From assembly GCF_029848115.1 (NCBI RefSeq), contig NZ_JARVXG010000042.1:60001-76566 (forward strand): a stretch of 16,566 bases of DNA. Reading direction: 5' to 3'. This stretch comes from Methanobacterium formicicum (GTDB taxonomy: Archaea; Methanobacteriota; Methanobacteria; Methanobacteriales; Methanobacteriaceae). The notes beneath the pieces were generated by a model that did not search any database, was not told the DNA's origin, and saw only the letters and a program-made list of their open reading frames with translations. The position numbers and the translations under genes are program-made. Positions 13,225 to 16,566 of the stretch are shown here, piece by piece (within the stretch, counting starts at the first letter, position 1; each line of letters opens with the position of its first letter).

Positions 13225-13910
13225 TTTTTTATTGTGTATTATAAAATTTATTACAATAATTTAAACTGCAGGATTAGTCTTTAAATTTGGCTATATTAAA
13301 ATATGAACCATATTTAAACTTATTTTGTTCTTTATCACTATATTATAGTATTAAAAAATTTTGGGGGGGAACCATGGGTATCTCCTCTTGAAAATTCCTA
13401 GCAACACGAGTATTTGAATTATTGACTTTGGATTTACTACCTTTAAGAATATAATTGTAACATGAAACTTAAAATATCTGATATTGCCTTAATAATGAAT
13501 ATTTTGATTAATTATAGAAATTAATCGTATTTTGTTGTATTGGTACGAAAAAAAGTATTACTGGCTTAATTTAAGAAAAATCTGCCAATTACATAATAAA
13601 TAAACTTTTTGGCATTTATAATCTTTAATTTGATTATAAAACTATCTAAAACCATAGATTTCTTTTAAAATAGAAATAAGGAAGAGTTTTTTACTGCTAC
13701 ATATTGACTCCTCGGTGATGGATTATCCACTAGCTACCTGTTATTTAAAATTGCCCTAATACTCTTTTATTTTTTAGATTTAGTCATGATTTGATGATTA
13801 TTAACCAATTTAAACCTCCTTTGGTCTCTTCCTATTATCCAAGGAAAGAAAACCTCTAAATGTGCTTTATTTAATAAAATAGGCTTAAAATGGGCTTTAA
13901 AAAAGAAAAT
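13225..13910. other. Gene-poor AT-rich stretch
   Basis: No open frame above about 20 codons with a ribosome site appears on either strand. A G7 run (13363-13369) precedes a five-codon ATG frame (13374). On the minus strand AAAGGAGGT (complement of 13815-13823) precedes a 13-codon TTG frame ending near 13766, with a TATA-like run upstream around 13866-13876. A T6 tract lies near 13770. None is enough to call a gene. An unrecognised non-coding RNA is possible. Confidence 0.4.
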
Positions 13911-13930
13911 AAATCGAAACCTTTATATAA
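13911..13930 (+). promoter_or_regulatory. Strong BRE/TATA promoter of the secreted wall protein
   Basis: AAATCGAAAC (BRE, 13911-13920) joined to CTTTATATAA (13921-13930) is the closest match to an archaeal consensus promoter in the window. It predicts a start near 13951 and a leader of about 50 nt. Confidence 0.8.
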
Positions 13931-13965
13931 CATGTTCAATGATGTGATGGTGTAAAACGTCCTAC

Positions 13966-14729
<764 letters not shown>

Positions 14730-14754
14730 ACCCATTCTACGTGAGTTAAAATTT

Positions 14755-14794
14755 ATCAGCAGTTTTTACCACTGCTGATGAAATCCTTTTTTTT
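14755..14794 (+). terminator. Hairpin plus T8 terminator after the wall protein
   Basis: ATCAGCAGT (14755-14763) pairs perfectly with ACTGCTGAT (14771-14779) over a 7-nt loop. TCC and eight T residues (14787-14794) follow. This is the best intrinsic-type terminator in the window, and it closes a strong single-gene unit. Confidence 0.8.
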
Positions 14795-15044
14795 AAAATC
14801 AAATTTAATAGAATTTCCCGGTTAGATACAATTTTCAGGGTATTATCCGTTAATTTAGATATGAATTTCATATTCCAAAACTAATTCATTCCTGGACAAA
14901 TTTAAAGGGGAAGTAGCCTGTATCTTAAAAAATTTATCCCATAAAAAGAGTTTTAATCAAATAAATATTTATAATAGGATTCAAAAACTATCCACAAATT
15001 AAACATGAGAATCAGGATTAAGGTAAGTTTATGGAAGTAAAAAA
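14795..15044. other. Spacer with Nudix promoter and five-codon leader frame
   Basis: TATA-like ATTTATAAT (14967-14975, +) predicts a start near 14998. An ATG at 15031 preceded by AAGGTAAG opens MEVKK and then stops at TGA (15046-15048), overlapping the Nudix ATG (15045) as ATGA. The rest is AT-rich spacer with no other gene seen. Confidence 0.45.
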
Positions 15045-15551
<507 letters not shown>

Positions 15552-15674
15552 CCTTTCTTTAATTATCTATTTTTTGGTTAGGATCACAGGACATAAATAA
15601 AAACATTTAAACCATTAATAACGTAATAGTTTTTTAATAATAAAATCTGCAATGGAATCATAATGATATGAGGG

Positions 15675-15684
15675 CTTTAAAATA
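15675..15684 (+). promoter_or_regulatory. Candidate TATA box of the 94-residue gene
   Basis: CTTTAAAATA lies about 50 bp before the GTG start, predicting RNA from about 15708 and a leader of about 20 nt. Confidence 0.4.
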
Positions 15685-15728
15685 CATTGGCGGATTTTTA
15701 TTAATAAAATGATGAGGGGATCACCACC

Positions 15729-16013
15729 GTGACTTTAGAAAAACTGGTCAATGAACGAAATTATATACTGGCGGAATTAAAGGTATATGAAGACCTTCAA
15801 GTGGCGCTGGAGAAAATAAAACGGTTTAATATGGAAAATTTTGGGGAAACTCATCTGAAGGTTTATGATACCAGTAATGAGGACGAAATGGAGGAAATGA
15901 GTGAAACTGTCGTGGCCATGAAAATAGATGAGCTCACTGATTACCTGCTGCGGATCTCTGAAAATATAAATCAATTAAAAATGGGTGAAGCTTCAGAAAA
16001 CACTCCAAAATAA
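15729..16013 (+). CDS. 94-residue helical protein of unknown function
   Basis: No family recognised. The GTG start has GAGGGGA (15714-15720) at 8 nt. The 94 residues are charged and look mostly alpha-helical. Residues about 1-35 (MTLEKLVNERNYILAELKVY, EDLQVALEKIKRF) and about 58-86 (EMSETVVAMKIDELTDYLLR, ISENINQL) could form two heptad-like helices, a helical hairpin. They are separated by a loop with METFG-like NFGETHLKVYDTSNEDEMEE. There is no Cys, no signal peptide and no membrane segment. It stands alone after the Nudix gene, 177 bp away, with its own TATA candidate. It may be a small dimeric adaptor, but that is a guess. Confidence 0.7.
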   Translation: MTLEKLVNERNYILAELKVYEDLQVALEKIKRFNMENFGETHLKVYDTSNEDEMEEMSETVVAMKIDELTDYLLRISENINQLKMGEASENTPK

Positions 16014-16373
16014 TATTCTTAATAATATTTTTAATTTTTTTCAATTACCTATTTTTAATATTTTTACTTTCTAATTATGTCCTCTTTGCACCATAATGGA
16101 AAATGTTAATTTAAAAATCCTAAAAATAATGACGCTAATATTGTAATAATTGAGTATTTTGCCTCATTAATGAAAATATGCTTTAAAATTCTTTAAAATT
16201 CTTTAAATTTGATTAAAACTTGTGAAAATAATTTTTAGCCAATAAACAAGATTAAACGGTCTTTATAGATTTAACGGAAGATTAAAGGCTTTTTAGGGTT
16301 ATTAAACTCGAATCTACCGCTGAAATAAAAGATTTGAAAATAGGCTCTTTCTTCAATCAGGGTTTAAATTGAG
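16014..16373. other. AT-rich spacer with 10-bp tandem repeat
   Basis: No gene is seen. T-rich runs after the 94-residue gene (16027-16075) suit termination. CTTTAAAATT occurs twice (16181-16190, 16191-16200) and a third time altered (CTTTAAATTT, 16201-16210). AT content is the highest of any stretch of this size here. Confidence 0.55.
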
Positions 16374-16566
16374 TTAATTACTTGGAAATACTAAAGGAAA
16401 TAGCGCCTCTTTGAACAGCATGATCAAAAACCTCAAAGAGAGTCCTAAATCTAAAACAAAGCTCCCTACACTCGTTTTTTTGAAAATTATTTCGAAAGCT
16501 TTATTAGGGACTTTGAATCCAACCATTATTGTAAAAAAAATAAGACCCATAAATACGTATTTATGG
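16374..16566 (-). CDS. Partial open frame running off the right edge
   Basis: A minus-strand frame stays open from the window end to a TAA at 16374, at least 63 codons. It reads ...MGLIFFTIMVGFKVPNKAFE, then EIIFKKTSVGSFVLD and LSLRFLIMLFKEALFP before the stop. Internal ATGs at 16550 and 16526 lack ribosome sites, so the true start probably lies beyond the edge. The product would be hydrophobic and basic; I do not recognise it. The opposite strand is also open over about the same span (16378 to the end). Only one strand, or neither, is likely real. It could be the tail of a gene, an insertion-sequence remnant or chance. Confidence 0.25.
   Translation of the reverse strand, partial: HKYVFMGLIFFTIMVGFKVPNKAFEIIFKKTSVGSFVLDLGLSLRFLIMLFKEALFPLVFPSN
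16407..16440. repeat. 8-bp inverted repeat near the right edge
   Basis: CTCTTTGA (16407-16414) and TCAAAGAG (16433-16440) match perfectly across 18 bp, inside the open frames at the edge. It may be chance. Confidence 0.35.
16547..16566. repeat. Perfect 20-bp palindrome at the window end
   Basis: CCATAAATACGTATTTATGG equals its own reverse complement and may extend past the edge (16546 is C). It lies within the minus-strand open frame. It could be an operator, an element terminus or a coding coincidence. Confidence 0.6.

Noticed and set aside
13374..13391. Five-codon ATG frame after a G7 run
   Set aside because: Too short to support; the G run is not a proper ribosome site.
13766..13823. 13-codon TTG frame on the minus strand after AAAGGAGGT
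   Set aside because: The ribosome site is good but the peptide is tiny and no downstream gene needs a leader.

Overview
The window looks like chromosomal DNA of a methanogenic archaeon of the order Methanobacteriales, most likely Methanobacterium or a close relative. Four things point there: an archaeal Mur-type ligase of the pseudomurein (pseudopeptidoglycan) group, an LL-diaminopimelate aminotransferase (DapL), archaeal BRE/TATA promoters (best example 13911-13930), and a CxxCGGYY...CxC zinc ribbon at the N-terminus of a long low-complexity membrane protein. The DNA is AT-rich, with strong GGAGG/GGTG ribosome sites and U-tract-like gene ends. I see no rRNA, tRNA, CRISPR array or complete insertion sequence.

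Layout. Positions 1-2112 (+) hold argJ (arginine biosynthesis) and an RfbD-type dTDP-4-dehydrorhamnose reductase. Positions 2325-3560 (-) hold dapL, convergent with the reductase across a bidirectional hairpin. Positions 4132-5532 (+) hold a Mur ligase. Positions 5919-8342 (+) encode an 807-residue zinc-ribbon/HEAT/tail-anchored protein with a repetitive acidic stalk. Positions 8548-10065 (-) encode an RNase J-like beta-CASP metallo-beta-lactamase. Positions 10423-10638 (+) encode a tiny His-rich protein with an AbrB-like C-terminal half. Positions 11022-11927 (+) encode a YhaM-type OB-fold/HD protein. Positions 12119-13048 hold three small genes: a 54-residue membrane protein (+), a 35-residue acidic peptide (-) and a 71-residue zinc-ribbon protein (-). 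After a gene-poor stretch of about 950 bp comes a secreted peptidoglycan-binding/transglutaminase-like protein (14004-14729, +), then a Nudix hydrolase (15045-15551, +) and a helical protein of unknown function (15729-16013, +). The right end is AT-rich and holds open frames running off the edge.

How the genes fit together. DapL supplies the diaminopimelate/lysine branch, and lysine is a component of pseudomurein peptides. The Mur ligase probably adds a residue to such a peptide precursor. The rhamnose reductase feeds surface-glycan sugars. The secreted protein with a PG_binding_1 domain and a Cys/His/Asp transglutaminase-like domain probably acts on the finished wall. So there is a loose cell-surface theme, but the genes are on separate transcripts. 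The RNase J-like and YhaM-like proteins are both predicted RNA-processing enzymes.

The most unusual observations are: (i) the secreted wall protein has no ATG, GTG or TTG at its expected start, and a strong ribosome site points to an ATT codon; (ii) a three-copy CGAAC operator-like cluster sits next to a strong TATA box at 13175-13224; (iii) a perfect 16-bp tandem repeat abuts the TATA box of the 54-residue membrane protein; (iv) there is a perfect 12-bp hairpin at 12310-12344; (v) the window ends in a perfect 20-bp palindrome within frames open on both strands. I did not find a clear new multi-gene defence or metabolic system.
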